A stretch of 31,357 nucleotides of DNA from JAWVEV01 sp033856535. GTDB lineage: Bacteria > Actinomycetota > Thermoleophilia > Miltoncostaeales > Miltoncostaeaceae. Below the pieces are notes generated by a model. The model had not been told where the DNA came from. It did no database searches and saw only the letters and a list, made by a program, of their open reading frames with translations. This document shows positions 16,215-24,476 of the stretch, in pieces (within the stretch, counting starts at the first letter, position 1; every line of letters begins with the position of its first letter). Location of the stretch: contig JAWVEV010000094.1 in NCBI GenBank assembly GCA_033856535.1, forward strand, positions 1 to 31,357, read 5' to 3'. Position numbers and translations under genes: made by a program.

Positions 16215-17021
16215 TCAGGCCGGGAGCAGCCCCGCCCGGGTCAGCGCCTCGGCCGGCTCCATGGTCAGGCCGGCCCAGAAGGGGCCGAACTCGCCGTAGA
16301 CCGCGCTCACCGGGTCGAAGCGCATCTCGTAGACGATCTCCTTGATCGCGACGGGATCGTCGGCGAGCAGGGTGACGCCCCACTCCCAGTCGTCGAGCCC
16401 GGTAGCGCCGGTGATCAGCTGGAGCACCCGGCCGGCGTAGGTCCGGCCCACCCGGGCGTGCCCGCCCATCAGGCGCTTGCGCTCCTCGAAGGGCAGGTCG
16501 TACCAGTTGGCCCCGGGCCGGCGGGTCTTGCTCATGGGGTAGAAGGCGATGACCGGGCGCCGCGGCAGCCGCGGGTGCAGGCGCGCGTCGAGGTAGCCGG
16601 ACATGCGCCCGCGCCAGGCGGCGACGCGCTCCTCGACGTCCTCGATGCCCTCGGCCGCGAGGCGGGCACGCTCGTCGGCCTCGGTCGAGGTGTACTCGCT
16701 CAGCTCGGTCAGGGAGACGAAGGAGGCCACCGGCTCGACCGGCCCGGCCAGCACCGCCTTGGTCAGGCGGTCCAGCGCGTCGAGGTCCGGGCCGAGCGCC
16801 ATCAGGCCCAGGTCGGCCCGCCCGCCGAGCACCGAGAACGCGATCACCTGCTGCGGGGCGGTCGCGGTGAAGCCCTCGATCGCCGCCAGGATCGCCTCGG
16901 CGCCGGGCTCCCCGCGGCGCGCGCGCAGCATCAGGTGGACGACGCCCCAGCCCTCGGACGGCCGGACCCCTCCGGCGGCGGGAGCCGGGGTCGTGACGGC
17001 GGTGGGGGCGGGGCGGGACAT
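16215..17021 (-). CDS. hemQ: Coproheme decarboxylase (HemQ/ChdC)
   Basis: A 268-residue member of the chlorite-dismutase superfamily. It carries out the H2O2-dependent double decarboxylation of coproheme to heme b in Gram-positive-type heme synthesis. Diagnostic stretches are ASFVSLTELSEYTSTE, FYPMSKTRRPGANWYDL with the catalytic Tyr161, and GGHARVGRTYAG with the proximal heme His188, followed by DDWEWGVTLLADDP. The N-terminal 20 residues are a disordered Ala/Pro extension. The ATG at 17021 has GGAG 4 bases upstream and starts 11 bases after the preceding gene's stop. No other heme gene is adjacent. Confidence 0.94.
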   Translation of the reverse strand: MSRPAPTAVTTPAPAAGGVRPSEGWGVVHLMLRARRGEPGAEAILAAIEGFTATAPQQVIAFSVLGGRADLGLMALGPDLDALDRLTKAVLAGPVEPVASFVSLTELSEYTSTEADERARLAAEGIEDVEERVAAWRGRMSGYLDARLHPRLPRRPVIAFYPMSKTRRPGANWYDLPFEERKRLMGGHARVGRTYAGRVLQLITGATGLDDWEWGVTLLADDPVAIKEIVYEMRFDPVSAVYGEFGPFWAGLTMEPAEALTRAGLLPA

Positions 17022-17032
17022 CGCGCTCCAGG

Positions 17033-18403
17033 CTACGCCGCGTCGCCCACCGCGGCGGCGGCGACGCGCTCGACCGGCCCGCGGAGCGCGGCGAGCGGCG
17101 GCACGTAGCCCATGTCCACCTCGGCCAGCTCACCCACCGTGAGGCCTCCGGCCAGCGCGGTCGAGATCACGTGCAGCTGGGTCGCCACCTCGCCGCGCCC
17201 GGCGACCTGGCCTCCCAGCAGCCGCCCGGTGGGGGCGTCCCACACCAGCCGCACCAGCACCGGCTCGGCGCCGGGCATGTAGCCCGAGCGGTCGCGCCCC
17301 TGGCGGTGCAGCGCCTTCGGCCGGAAGCCGGCGTCGGCGGCGTCCTCCAGGTCGAGCCCGGTGGCGCCGAAGCCGACCCCGTAGGCCGTCGAGACCCAGG
17401 AGCCGAGCACGCCGGCGAACCGCCGCGGCCGGCCGGCGACGTTCGATCCGGTCACGCGGCCCTGCGCGTTGGCCGTGGTCGCGAAGGGGATCCAGCGCTG
17501 GCGGCCCAGCTGGCGCTGCCAGGCGGTGGCGCAGTCGCCGGCCGCCCAGATGCCCTCGACGCCCGTGCGCCCGCGCCGGTCGACGAGGATCGCCCCGCGG
17601 TCGCCCAGCGGGCAGCCGGCCTCGCCGGCCAGCTCGGCGTTCGGCACCACGCCGACGCCGAGCAGGACCAGGTCGTAGCGCGCCTCGCGGCCGTCGATCG
17701 TCGCGACCAGCCCGTCGCCGCCGGCGTGGGCGACGATCTTCTCGAGCGTCGTCTCCAGGTGGACCGCGGCGCAGGCGTCGCGCACCGCCGCCGCCACCGG
17801 CTCGGCGACCGCCTCGGGCAGCGCCGGCAGGAGGCGCGGCGCCAGCTCGACGACGTCCACCGTCGCGCCCCGGGCGCAGAGCGCCTCGGCCATCTCCAGC
17901 CCCACCGGGCCGCTGCCGACGATCAGCGCCCGCGGCGCCTCGTGGCCCTCGAGCAGCGCCTGCGTCCGCCGCGCCGACTCCAGGTCGCGCAGCGCGACCA
18001 CGCCGGGCAGGTCGGCGCCGGGGATCGGCGGCAGGACCGGCCGCGCCCCGGTCGCGATCACGAGCTGGTCGTAGGACACCTGCTCGCCGCCGGCGGTCGC
18101 CACCCGGCGGGCCTCCGGATCGACGGCCACGGCCTCGACCCCCGTGCGGACCTCGATGCCGCGCTCGCGCCGGAAGTACTCGGCGTCGTGCGCGATCAGC
18201 TCGTCGACACCCCCGACCTCGCCGGCGATCCAGTAGGGGATCCCGCAGGCGGCGTAGGCGACGTCCGGCCCGCGCTCCAACACGGTGATCCGCAGCGCGG
18301 GATCCACGCGCCTCGCCTCGGCGGCAGCCGACATCCCGGCCGCGTCGCCGCCGACGACGACCAGCCCGGCGCCCGCGGGCGACGGGTCACGCCGCCGCGG
18401 CAC
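17033..18403 (-). CDS. FAD/NAD(P) oxidoreductase, CoA-disulfide reductase-like
   Basis: A 456-residue pyridine-nucleotide disulfide oxidoreductase. It has an FAD-binding VVVGGDAAGMSAA (15-27), the single redox Cys53 in AACGIPY, QLVIATGARP, the NAD-binding ALIVGSGPVGLEMAE, and GIWAAGDCAT for the FAD ribityl chain. A C-terminal dimerisation domain follows. The isolated Cys in CGIPY is the hallmark of CoA-disulfide reductases, NADH oxidases and persulfide reductases, so a thiol or peroxide role is likely. The GTG at 18403 gives a 14-residue lead before the FAD fold; the ribosome binding site is weak. It sits between a small unknown gene and hemQ with short gaps, suggesting one transcript. Confidence 0.88.
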   Translation of the reverse strand: MPRRRDPSPAGAGLVVVGGDAAGMSAAAEARRVDPALRITVLERGPDVAYAACGIPYWIAGEVGGVDELIAHDAEYFRRERGIEVRTGVEAVAVDPEARRVATAGGEQVSYDQLVIATGARPVLPPIPGADLPGVVALRDLESARRTQALLEGHEAPRALIVGSGPVGLEMAEALCARGATVDVVELAPRLLPALPEAVAEPVAAAVRDACAAVHLETTLEKIVAHAGGDGLVATIDGREARYDLVLLGVGVVPNAELAGEAGCPLGDRGAILVDRRGRTGVEGIWAAGDCATAWQRQLGRQRWIPFATTANAQGRVTGSNVAGRPRRFAGVLGSWVSTAYGVGFGATGLDLEDAADAGFRPKALHRQGRDRSGYMPGAEPVLVRLVWDAPTGRLLGGQVAGRGEVATQLHVISTALAGGLTVGELAEVDMGYVPPLAALRGPVERVAAAAVGDAA

Positions 18404-18412
18404 CTCGGCGCG

Positions 18413-18664
18413 CTACGCGGTGACGGGCTCGATCGCCGGCTGCACGGCCCGGGACACGGTCACCGGCAGCAGGCGCACGAACGCGTTCAGCTCGTTCGCC
18501 GGGGCGCCCTCCGCCAGCCCGCGCACCAGGCGCTGGAGGACGGCGAGCTCACGGGGGCCCAGCTCGGCGGCGACCGGCGTGAGCGCCTCCTGCAGGCGCT
18601 GCGCCAGTTCGGCGTCGAGGGCCGAGAACGAGTCGAGCAGTTCCGCGGGAATCTCAGAAGGCAT
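18413..18664 (-). CDS. Small hypothetical helical protein
   Basis: An 83-residue protein I do not recognise. It is rich in Ala, Leu and Glu, with amphipathic segments (LDSFSALDAELAQRLQEAL and LAVLQRLVRGLAEG), no Cys and no membrane segment, so a helical bundle is likely. I prefer the second ATG (18664) because the sequence GATAAT at 18677-18672 lies 7 bases upstream of it, as for a leaderless transcript; the ATG at 18673 is the alternative and adds three residues. First in the run leading to the flavoenzyme and hemQ. Confidence 0.6.
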   Translation of the reverse strand: MPSEIPAELLDSFSALDAELAQRLQEALTPVAAELGPRELAVLQRLVRGLAEGAPANELNAFVRLLPVTVSRAVQPAIEPVTA

Positions 18665-18671
18665 GGCGGGC

Positions 18672-18677
18672 ATTATC
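18672..18677 (-). promoter_or_regulatory. -10 element (GATAAT)
   Basis: Read on the minus strand, GATAAT is a 5/6 match to TATAAT in otherwise very GC-rich DNA. It sits 7 bases before the ATG at 18664, implying a leaderless start for the small gene and its downstream run. It also overlaps the alternative ATG at 18673. Confidence 0.45.
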
Positions 18678-18743
18678 GCACATGCCGAGATCAGGCTACC
18701 CGAGGGGGCCGGCGACCGGCGCCTGTCATCATCGCCGCCAGCG

Positions 18744-19463
18744 ATGAGCCTGCTGATCCAGCTCGCGGTGGACCTCGGCGCGACGTTCGAGCACTTCCAG
18801 GGCGTCGCCGAGCGCGCTGCCGAGTACGGCTACCCCGCGGTCGCGCTGGTGGTGGCGGGCGACGGGATCTTCCCGCTGCTCCCGGGCGAGACCGCGATCG
18901 TGGCGGCCGCGGTGCTGGCCTCGTCCGGCGACATGAACATCTTCTGGGTGATCCTGGCCGGGATGATCGGCGCGATGGCCGGCGACTGGACGGCCTACGC
19001 GATCGGCCGCGCCGGCGAGGGCCCCATCAAGCGCTTCATCGCCCGGGTCGCGGGGGCGGAGCGCCTGGAGGCCGCCGAGAGCATGGTGGAGCGGCGCGGG
19101 TCGGCGCTCGTGTTCGTGGGCCGTTTCCTGCCGGGCCTGAGGATCGCGATCAACATGGCCTGCGGCGCCGGCGACATGCGCTTCCGCCGCTTCGCCGCCT
19201 TCAACGCGCTCGGCGCCGTGACCTGGTCGGCGCAGGCGTCGCTGCTCGGGTACTACGCGGGGAAGGCCTTCGCGGAGCAGATCTGGGTGGCGTTCGTGGT
19301 GGCCTTCGGGATCACCCTGATCGTGGGCGGCGCCATCGCCATCTCGGAGCGCCGGCGGGTGAAGGCCGAGCGGGCCCGGAAGGCCGACCTCGCGGGCACG
19401 CCGGGGGGCGAGGACGACGCCGACGAGGGCGCGGCTGCGGGCGCCCGCGAGGCGGAGCGGTGA
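18744..19463 (+). CDS. DedA/VTT-domain membrane protein
   Basis: A 239-residue DedA-family integral membrane protein. The signature region is FVGRFLPGLRIAINMACG, with the conserved Arg/Pro motif of the VTT fold. GDGIFPLLPGETAI near the N-terminus holds the conserved acidic re-entrant loop. Membrane segments lie near 35-60, 68-90, 150-175 and 180-200. Family members flip undecaprenyl phosphate or phospholipids and support membrane-potential homeostasis. The cytoplasmic C-terminus is charged (ERRRVKAERARKADLAG...). The ATG at 18744 has no ribosome binding site. Its stop overlaps the next gene as GTGA. Confidence 0.87.
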   Translation: MSLLIQLAVDLGATFEHFQGVAERAAEYGYPAVALVVAGDGIFPLLPGETAIVAAAVLASSGDMNIFWVILAGMIGAMAGDWTAYAIGRAGEGPIKRFIARVAGAERLEAAESMVERRGSALVFVGRFLPGLRIAINMACGAGDMRFRRFAAFNALGAVTWSAQASLLGYYAGKAFAEQIWVAFVVAFGITLIVGGAIAISERRRVKAERARKADLAGTPGGEDDADEGAAAGAREAER

Positions 19464-19936
19464 CCGGCGAGCTCGCGGCCGAGCCGCTCGCCGACCTCGT
19501 CGCGCGGTTGGACCGCGCGCCGGTCGCCCTGATCGCCCTGGGAATCCCGCGCTGCCCGGCCTGCCAGGTCCTGCCGACCACCCTGGCGGCGGTCGCCGCC
19601 GCCCGCCCTGGCCTGGCCGTGGGCCACGCGGTGATGGCGAGCCCGGAGGACTGGGCGCTCCGCGACGAGCTGCTCTGGCCCCGCGGGATCACCGTGAGCC
19701 GGTCGAGCGCCCCCGCGCTGGCGCTGCTGCGCGACGGCCGGGCGGTGGCCCGCCGGGCCGGCGGCGGACCCGCGTCCGCGATCGACGCTTGGCTGGCCGG
19801 CGAGCTCGGCCCGGCCGAGCGGCCGCTGCCCGCGGGCCCGACCGAGGCCGAGCGGGCGGCGATCGCCTGCACCGCGCCGCGGCGCGCCCAACGCGCGGCC
19901 GCCCGCGGCCGGGCCGAATGGGGCGGGGTGGGCTAG
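19460..19936 (+). CDS. Thioredoxin-like protein with CPAC motif
   Basis: A 158-residue protein. PVALIALGIPRCPACQVLPTT (20-40) is a thioredoxin-like beta strand followed by the CPAC redox motif (C32, C35). The middle holds GITVSRSSAPALALLRDGR, where a cis-Pro strand is expected. It lacks a signal peptide, so it is cytosolic. The C-terminal 40 residues are basic and Ala-rich. Similarity to classic thioredoxins is limited beyond the motif. The GTG at 19460 overlaps the DedA stop by four bases, showing coupling to that gene. Confidence 0.7.
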   Translation: MTGELAAEPLADLVARLDRAPVALIALGIPRCPACQVLPTTLAAVAAARPGLAVGHAVMASPEDWALRDELLWPRGITVSRSSAPALALLRDGRAVARRAGGGPASAIDAWLAGELGPAERPLPAGPTEAERAAIACTAPRRAQRAAARGRAEWGGVG

Positions 19937-20172
19937 CCGGAGCCCGGCGCCGCCTCGCCGCGGGCGTCGGCCTCGCGGCGGAGCCGCTCGCGGGCGGCGT
20001 CGATCGCCTGGGCGGGGTCGCCGCCCTCCACCAACGGGTTGGGCGCCGGGACCGCCGGGGCGGCGGGCTCCGCCGCCGCCGCCGGAGCCGCCGCGCGCGT
20101 GCGTCGCCGGCGCGCCAGGGCGGCCAGGCCGGCGGCTCCGGCCGCCGAGATCGCCCACCGTCGCAGCGCCAT
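19933..20172 (-). CDS. Small single-span membrane protein
   Basis: A 79-residue protein of unknown function. Residues 6-20 (WAISAAGAAGLAALA) form a membrane helix, followed by RRRRTR and an Ala/Pro linker. The C-terminus (AQAIDAARERLRREADARGE) is a charged helix. The ATG at 20172 has AGGGGGA about 5 bases upstream. Its stop overlaps the convergent thioredoxin-like gene's stop within one CTAG. Confidence 0.6.
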   Translation of the reverse strand: MALRRWAISAAGAAGLAALARRRRTRAAAPAAAAEPAAPAVPAPNPLVEGGDPAQAIDAARERLRREADARGEAAPGSG

Positions 20173-20256
20173 CCCGTCCCCCTTGCCGAGCCTCTGCGGA
20201 GGGCGGCATCGTACCCGCGGGCGCGGCGCGCGGCGGCCCGGGTGGAACGCCCCCGT

Positions 20257-20265
20257 TGGTATACT
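20257..20265 (+). promoter_or_regulatory. Extended -10 promoter of rpsF operon
   Basis: TGGTATACT contains TG-n followed by TATACT (20260-20265), a 5/6 match to TATAAT with the extended -10 TG. It is among the most AT-rich sites in the region. The predicted start is near 20272, at the foot of the leader hairpin. No good -35 is seen. Confidence 0.6.
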
Positions 20266-20272
20266 CTCCCGC

Positions 20273-20299
20273 CTGCCGGAGCCCAGATTGCTCCGGCAG
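20273..20299 (+). other. 5' leader hairpin of rpsF mRNA
   Basis: Nine base pairs join 20273-20281 (CTGCCGGAG) and 20291-20299 (CTCCGGCAG) around a 9-base loop. It would form at the very 5' end of the transcript started from TATACT, so it could stabilise the mRNA or form part of an autoregulatory leader. Confidence 0.55.
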
Positions 20300-20302
20300 C
20301 GA

Positions 20303-20332
20303 CGTGTCAGGGCCCGTTGCCCCGAAGCCACG
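20303..20332 (+). promoter_or_regulatory. Candidate ribosomal-protein leader stem next to rpsF RBS
   Basis: CGTG (20303-20306) pairs with CACG (20329-20332), and GGGC (20310-20313) with GCCC (20319-20322). They are separated by an internal loop of TCA and CGAAGC. The 3' arm directly abuts GAGGAG, the rpsF ribosome binding site. Such a two-part stem with CCGAAG on the 3' side is what one would look for in an S6:S18-binding leader. The match to the published motif is not established here. Confidence 0.35.
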
Positions 20333-20343
20333 AGGAGCTTGCG

Positions 20344-20778
20344 ATCACCCCGTACCAGATCATGATCATCCTCAACCCGGACGCCGAGGAGGCGCGCCAG
20401 GAAGAGATGCTGGAGCGCGTCCAGCAGCTCCTGCGCGACGCCGGCGGGACGGTGTCCCACGTCGACGACTGGGGCCGGCGCAAGCTGGCGTACGCCATGG
20501 AGAAGCGGCCCGAGGGCCGCGCCGTGGTGATCACCGCCGAGGGCCTCCCCGCGTCGCTTGCCGAGATCCAGCGCGTGCTGTCGATCAGCAAGGACGTGGT
20601 GACCCGGTCGCAGTTCATCCGGCTGACCCGCCGCGAGGCCGAGCGTGCGCTCGCGGTCGGCGCCCCGCTGCCGGTCGACACGCACCCCGAGGGGGAGCGG
20701 CCGTCGCGCGGCGGCGGGCGCGGCCGGCGCGAGGGTGGCGGCGGAGGCGGCGGCGGGCGCGGGCGCCGGGATCGCTAG
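20344..20778 (+). CDS. rpsF: 30S ribosomal protein bS6
   Basis: Ribosomal protein S6, which binds 16S rRNA in the platform with S18. TPYQIMIILNPDAEE (2-16), DDWGRRKLAYAMEKRPEG and the VVTRSQFIRLTRRE end match the family. No ATG, GTG or TTG gives the expected N-terminus. An ATC at 20344 lies exactly where the family's Met sits (three residues before the conserved Tyr) and has GAGGAG 6 bases upstream, so it is used here. The alternative is a TTG at 20317 that adds nine residues and lies inside the leader stem. After about residue 118 there is an Arg/Gly-rich tail of some 26 residues, beyond the usual 95-100. It leads an operon with ssb, rplI, dnaB and purA. Confidence 0.93.
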   Translation: MTPYQIMIILNPDAEEARQEEMLERVQQLLRDAGGTVSHVDDWGRRKLAYAMEKRPEGRAVVITAEGLPASLAEIQRVLSISKDVVTRSQFIRLTRREAERALAVGAPLPVDTHPEGERPSRGGGRGRREGGGGGGGGRGRRDR

Positions 20779-20787
20779 GAGTCCCGG

Positions 20788-21258
20788 GTGCCGGCCGACC
20801 TCAACCGCGTCACGCTGGTCGGGCGCCTCACGCGCGACCCCGAGCTGCGGCACACCGCGGGCGGCGATCCCATCTGCAGCATCCGGCTGGCGGTGAGCAG
20901 CCGGGCGCGGTCCGAGGACGGCAGCTGGGGCGACAAGAGCAACTACTTCGACGTGACGGTGTTCGGCCGCCAGGCCGACACGGCGGTCCAGTACCTCGCA
21001 AAGGGCCGGCGCATCGGCGTCGACGGGCGCCTCTCGTGGCGCGAGTGGCAGGCGCAGGACGGCAGCAAGCGCCAGAGCGTCGAGGTCGTCGCGAACGACC
21101 TGTTCTTCCTCGACAGCCGCGGCGAGGGCGGCTCCGAGCGCGGTCCCGAATCGGGCCAGGGCTGGGGCACCGCCCCCGCGCCGGCCGGCGGCGACCTCCC
21201 CGTCGACCGCAGCGACATGCGGCCGGCCGGGACCATCGACGACGACATTCCTTTTTAG
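20788..21258 (+). CDS. ssb: Single-stranded DNA-binding protein
   Basis: A 156-residue SSB that coats single-stranded DNA in replication and repair. The OB fold begins LNRVTLVGRLTRDPELRHT, followed by KSNYFDVTVFGRQADT and GRLSWREWQ. A Gly/Pro-rich linker (120-145) leads to the acidic tip DDDIPF, which recruits partner proteins. The GTG at 20788 has TAGGAG about 6 bases upstream and begins nine bases after the rpsF stop. The length and tip are typical. Confidence 0.96.
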   Translation: MPADLNRVTLVGRLTRDPELRHTAGGDPICSIRLAVSSRARSEDGSWGDKSNYFDVTVFGRQADTAVQYLAKGRRIGVDGRLSWREWQAQDGSKRQSVEVVANDLFFLDSRGEGGSERGPESGQGWGTAPAPAGGDLPVDRSDMRPAGTIDDDIPF

Positions 21259-21266
21259 GGGCAGAC

Positions 21267-21719
21267 GTGCAGGCGATCCTTCTGAAGTCGGTGGACGGGC
21301 TCGGCGATGCCGGGACCGTCGTGAACGTGGCGCGCGGCTACATGCGCAACTTCCTCCTGCCGCGCGGCCTGGCCGAGCTGGCGACCCCGGCGCGCATCGC
21401 CGAGGTCCAGCGCCGCGAGGAGGGCCGCCGGCGCGCCGAGGAGCGGGCGGTGGAGGAGTCGCGCCAGCTGGCCGAGCTCCTCGGGCGCACGATCCTCACC
21501 CTCAAGGCCAAGGCCGGAGATGACGGGCGCCTGTTCGGCTCCATCACGTCGGCCGACGTGGCCGAGGCGATCCGCGAGGCGCGCAACGTCGACATCGACC
21601 GCCGGCGCATCACCGTCGAGCCGGCGATCCGGGCCGTGGGCACGTACTCCGTGCCGATCGAGCTTGGCCCCGGCCTGAGCGCCGAGGTCAAGACGATCGT
21701 CAGCCCGCTGATCGACTAG
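21267..21719 (+). CDS. rplI: 50S ribosomal protein bL9
   Basis: A 150-residue two-domain ribosomal protein. The N-terminal domain is MQAILLKSVDGLGDAGTVVNVARGYMRNFLLPRG, the family signature. A long connecting helix (50-80) and the C-terminal domain LFGSITSADVAEAI...IRAVGTYSVPIELG follow. The GTG at 21267 has AGGGG 5-6 bases upstream. Only 8 bases separate it from ssb; rpsR, usually found between these two genes, is absent. Confidence 0.97.
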   Translation: MQAILLKSVDGLGDAGTVVNVARGYMRNFLLPRGLAELATPARIAEVQRREEGRRRAEERAVEESRQLAELLGRTILTLKAKAGDDGRLFGSITSADVAEAIREARNVDIDRRRITVEPAIRAVGTYSVPIELGPGLSAEVKTIVSPLID

Positions 21720-21751
21720 CGGCCTCCCCCGCGGGCACCCCCCCGTCGCGC

Positions 21752-23086
21752 GTGGCACAGAGCGTCGCGCCACCACAGAACGTCGAGGCCGAGGAGATGC
21801 TCCTCGCCGCGCTCATGGACGCCTCGGTCAACGTGCCCGAGGCCATGGGCATGCTCGACGGCGACGACTTCTACAAGGAGGGGCACCGCCGCGTCTTCGG
21901 CGGGATCGTCGACCTGTTCAACGCCGGCGAGCCGATCGAGCCGATCACGGTGATCGACCAGCTGGCCAAGACCGGCGACCTCGACGCCGCCGGCGGGCGC
22001 AACGGGGTGCTCGACCTGCTCGAGTCGCCGTACATCGCCGCCAGCTACCGGGCCTATGCCGAGATGGTGCGCGACGCCGCCACCCAGCGGCGCCTGCTGC
22101 AGCTCGGCCAGCGGATCCAGACCATGGTCGCGGACGGCCTCGGCGAGACCGTCGAGATGGTCCAGGAGACCGAGAACCTGATCTACGGCCTCTCCCAGAA
22201 GCGCGTGCGCGGCGACTTCGTCAAGGCGCACGACCTGGTGGTGCGCAGCATGGAGCGCCTGGTCGAGGCGTCCGAGCGCGGCTCGGAGGTCACCGGCCTG
22301 GCCACCGGCTACACCGACCTCGACCGGCTCACCGGCGGCCTGCGCCCGAGCAACCTTGTCGTGGTGGCCGCGCGCCCCAGCATGGGCAAGACCGCGCTCG
22401 CGCTCGGCATGGCCGAGCACGCCGCGCTGAACGACAACCTCTCGGTCGCGATCTTCAGCCTGGAGATGAGCGGCGAGGAGCTGGTGCAGCGCATGCTCAG
22501 CTCGACCGCGATGGTCGACGCCGGCCGCATGCGCACCGGCCGCCTGGGCCAGGAGGACTGGCCCCGGGTGAGCCACGCCGCCGACCGCCTGGCCGCCGCG
22601 CGCATCTACATCGACGATTCCGAGGGCATGAGCGTCGCCGAGATGCGGACCAAGGCCCGCCGGCTGAAGAGCCGCGACGGCCTCGACCTGATGATCGTGG
22701 ACTACATCCAGCTGATGGAGGGCAACCGGGGCCGCCGGGACGAGAACCGGGTCCAGGAGATCTCGGCCATCTCGCGCTCGCTCAAGATGCTCGCGCGCGA
22801 CCTGGAGGTCCCGCTGGTCTGCGTGTCGCAGCTCAACCGGGCCCCGGACGCCCGCAACGACAAGCGGCCGATGCTGTCCGACCTCCGCGAGTCGGGCGCG
22901 ATCGAGCAGGATGCGGACCTCGTCCTGATGATCTACCGGGACGACTACTACAACCCCGAGGACTCCGAGGAGAAGGGCATCGCCGAGGTCAACGTCGCCA
23001 AGAACCGAAACGGGCCGGTGAACCGCGTGAAGCTCGCCTTCATGGGCAACTACGCGAAGTTCGGCAACCTGGCCCGGGACGAGTAG
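21752..23086 (+). CDS. dnaB: Replicative DNA helicase DnaB
   Basis: A 444-residue hexameric helicase that unwinds DNA at the fork. The N-terminal domain (1-105) begins PPQNVEAEEMLLAALM. The RecA-like motor has Walker A ARPSMGKTAL (207-216), SLEMSGEELVQRML, Walker B DLMIVDYIQLM, and the C-terminal RESGAIEQDADLVLMIYRDDYY. The usual intein insertion site at the Walker A loop is uninterrupted. The GTG at 21752 gives the standard N-terminus but has no ribosome binding site; the gene follows rplI by 32 bases. Confidence 0.97.
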   Translation: MAQSVAPPQNVEAEEMLLAALMDASVNVPEAMGMLDGDDFYKEGHRRVFGGIVDLFNAGEPIEPITVIDQLAKTGDLDAAGGRNGVLDLLESPYIAASYRAYAEMVRDAATQRRLLQLGQRIQTMVADGLGETVEMVQETENLIYGLSQKRVRGDFVKAHDLVVRSMERLVEASERGSEVTGLATGYTDLDRLTGGLRPSNLVVVAARPSMGKTALALGMAEHAALNDNLSVAIFSLEMSGEELVQRMLSSTAMVDAGRMRTGRLGQEDWPRVSHAADRLAAARIYIDDSEGMSVAEMRTKARRLKSRDGLDLMIVDYIQLMEGNRGRRDENRVQEISAISRSLKMLARDLEVPLVCVSQLNRAPDARNDKRPMLSDLRESGAIEQDADLVLMIYRDDYYNPEDSEEKGIAEVNVAKNRNGPVNRVKLAFMGNYAKFGNLARDE

Positions 23087-23089
23087 GGG

Positions 23090-24372
<1,283 letters not shown>

Positions 24373-24373
<1 letters not shown>

Positions 24374-24428
24374 GCCCGGGCCTCCGGCCCGGGCCGATCG
24401 GGCGATCTGGGCGGGCCTTCGGCCCGCC
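24373..24428 (+). terminator. Double GC hairpin after purA
   Basis: The first inverted repeat is GGCCCGGGCC twice (24373-24382, 24386-24395) around TCC, and includes the last base of the purA stop. The second is GGCGGGCC (24410-24417) and GGCCCGCC (24421-24428) around TTC. There is no T-tract, as is common in very GC-rich genomes. Position after the last operon gene supports termination. Confidence 0.55.
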
Positions 24429-24476
24429 GCGTCGGGGGTATGCCGCGCGCTCGGGGCGGAATACCGTGCATCCCCC

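Noticed and set aside
22371..22400. Possible intein in DnaB at the Walker A loop
   Set aside because: The P-loop ARPSMGKT is contiguous and the protein has the normal length of about 444 residues.
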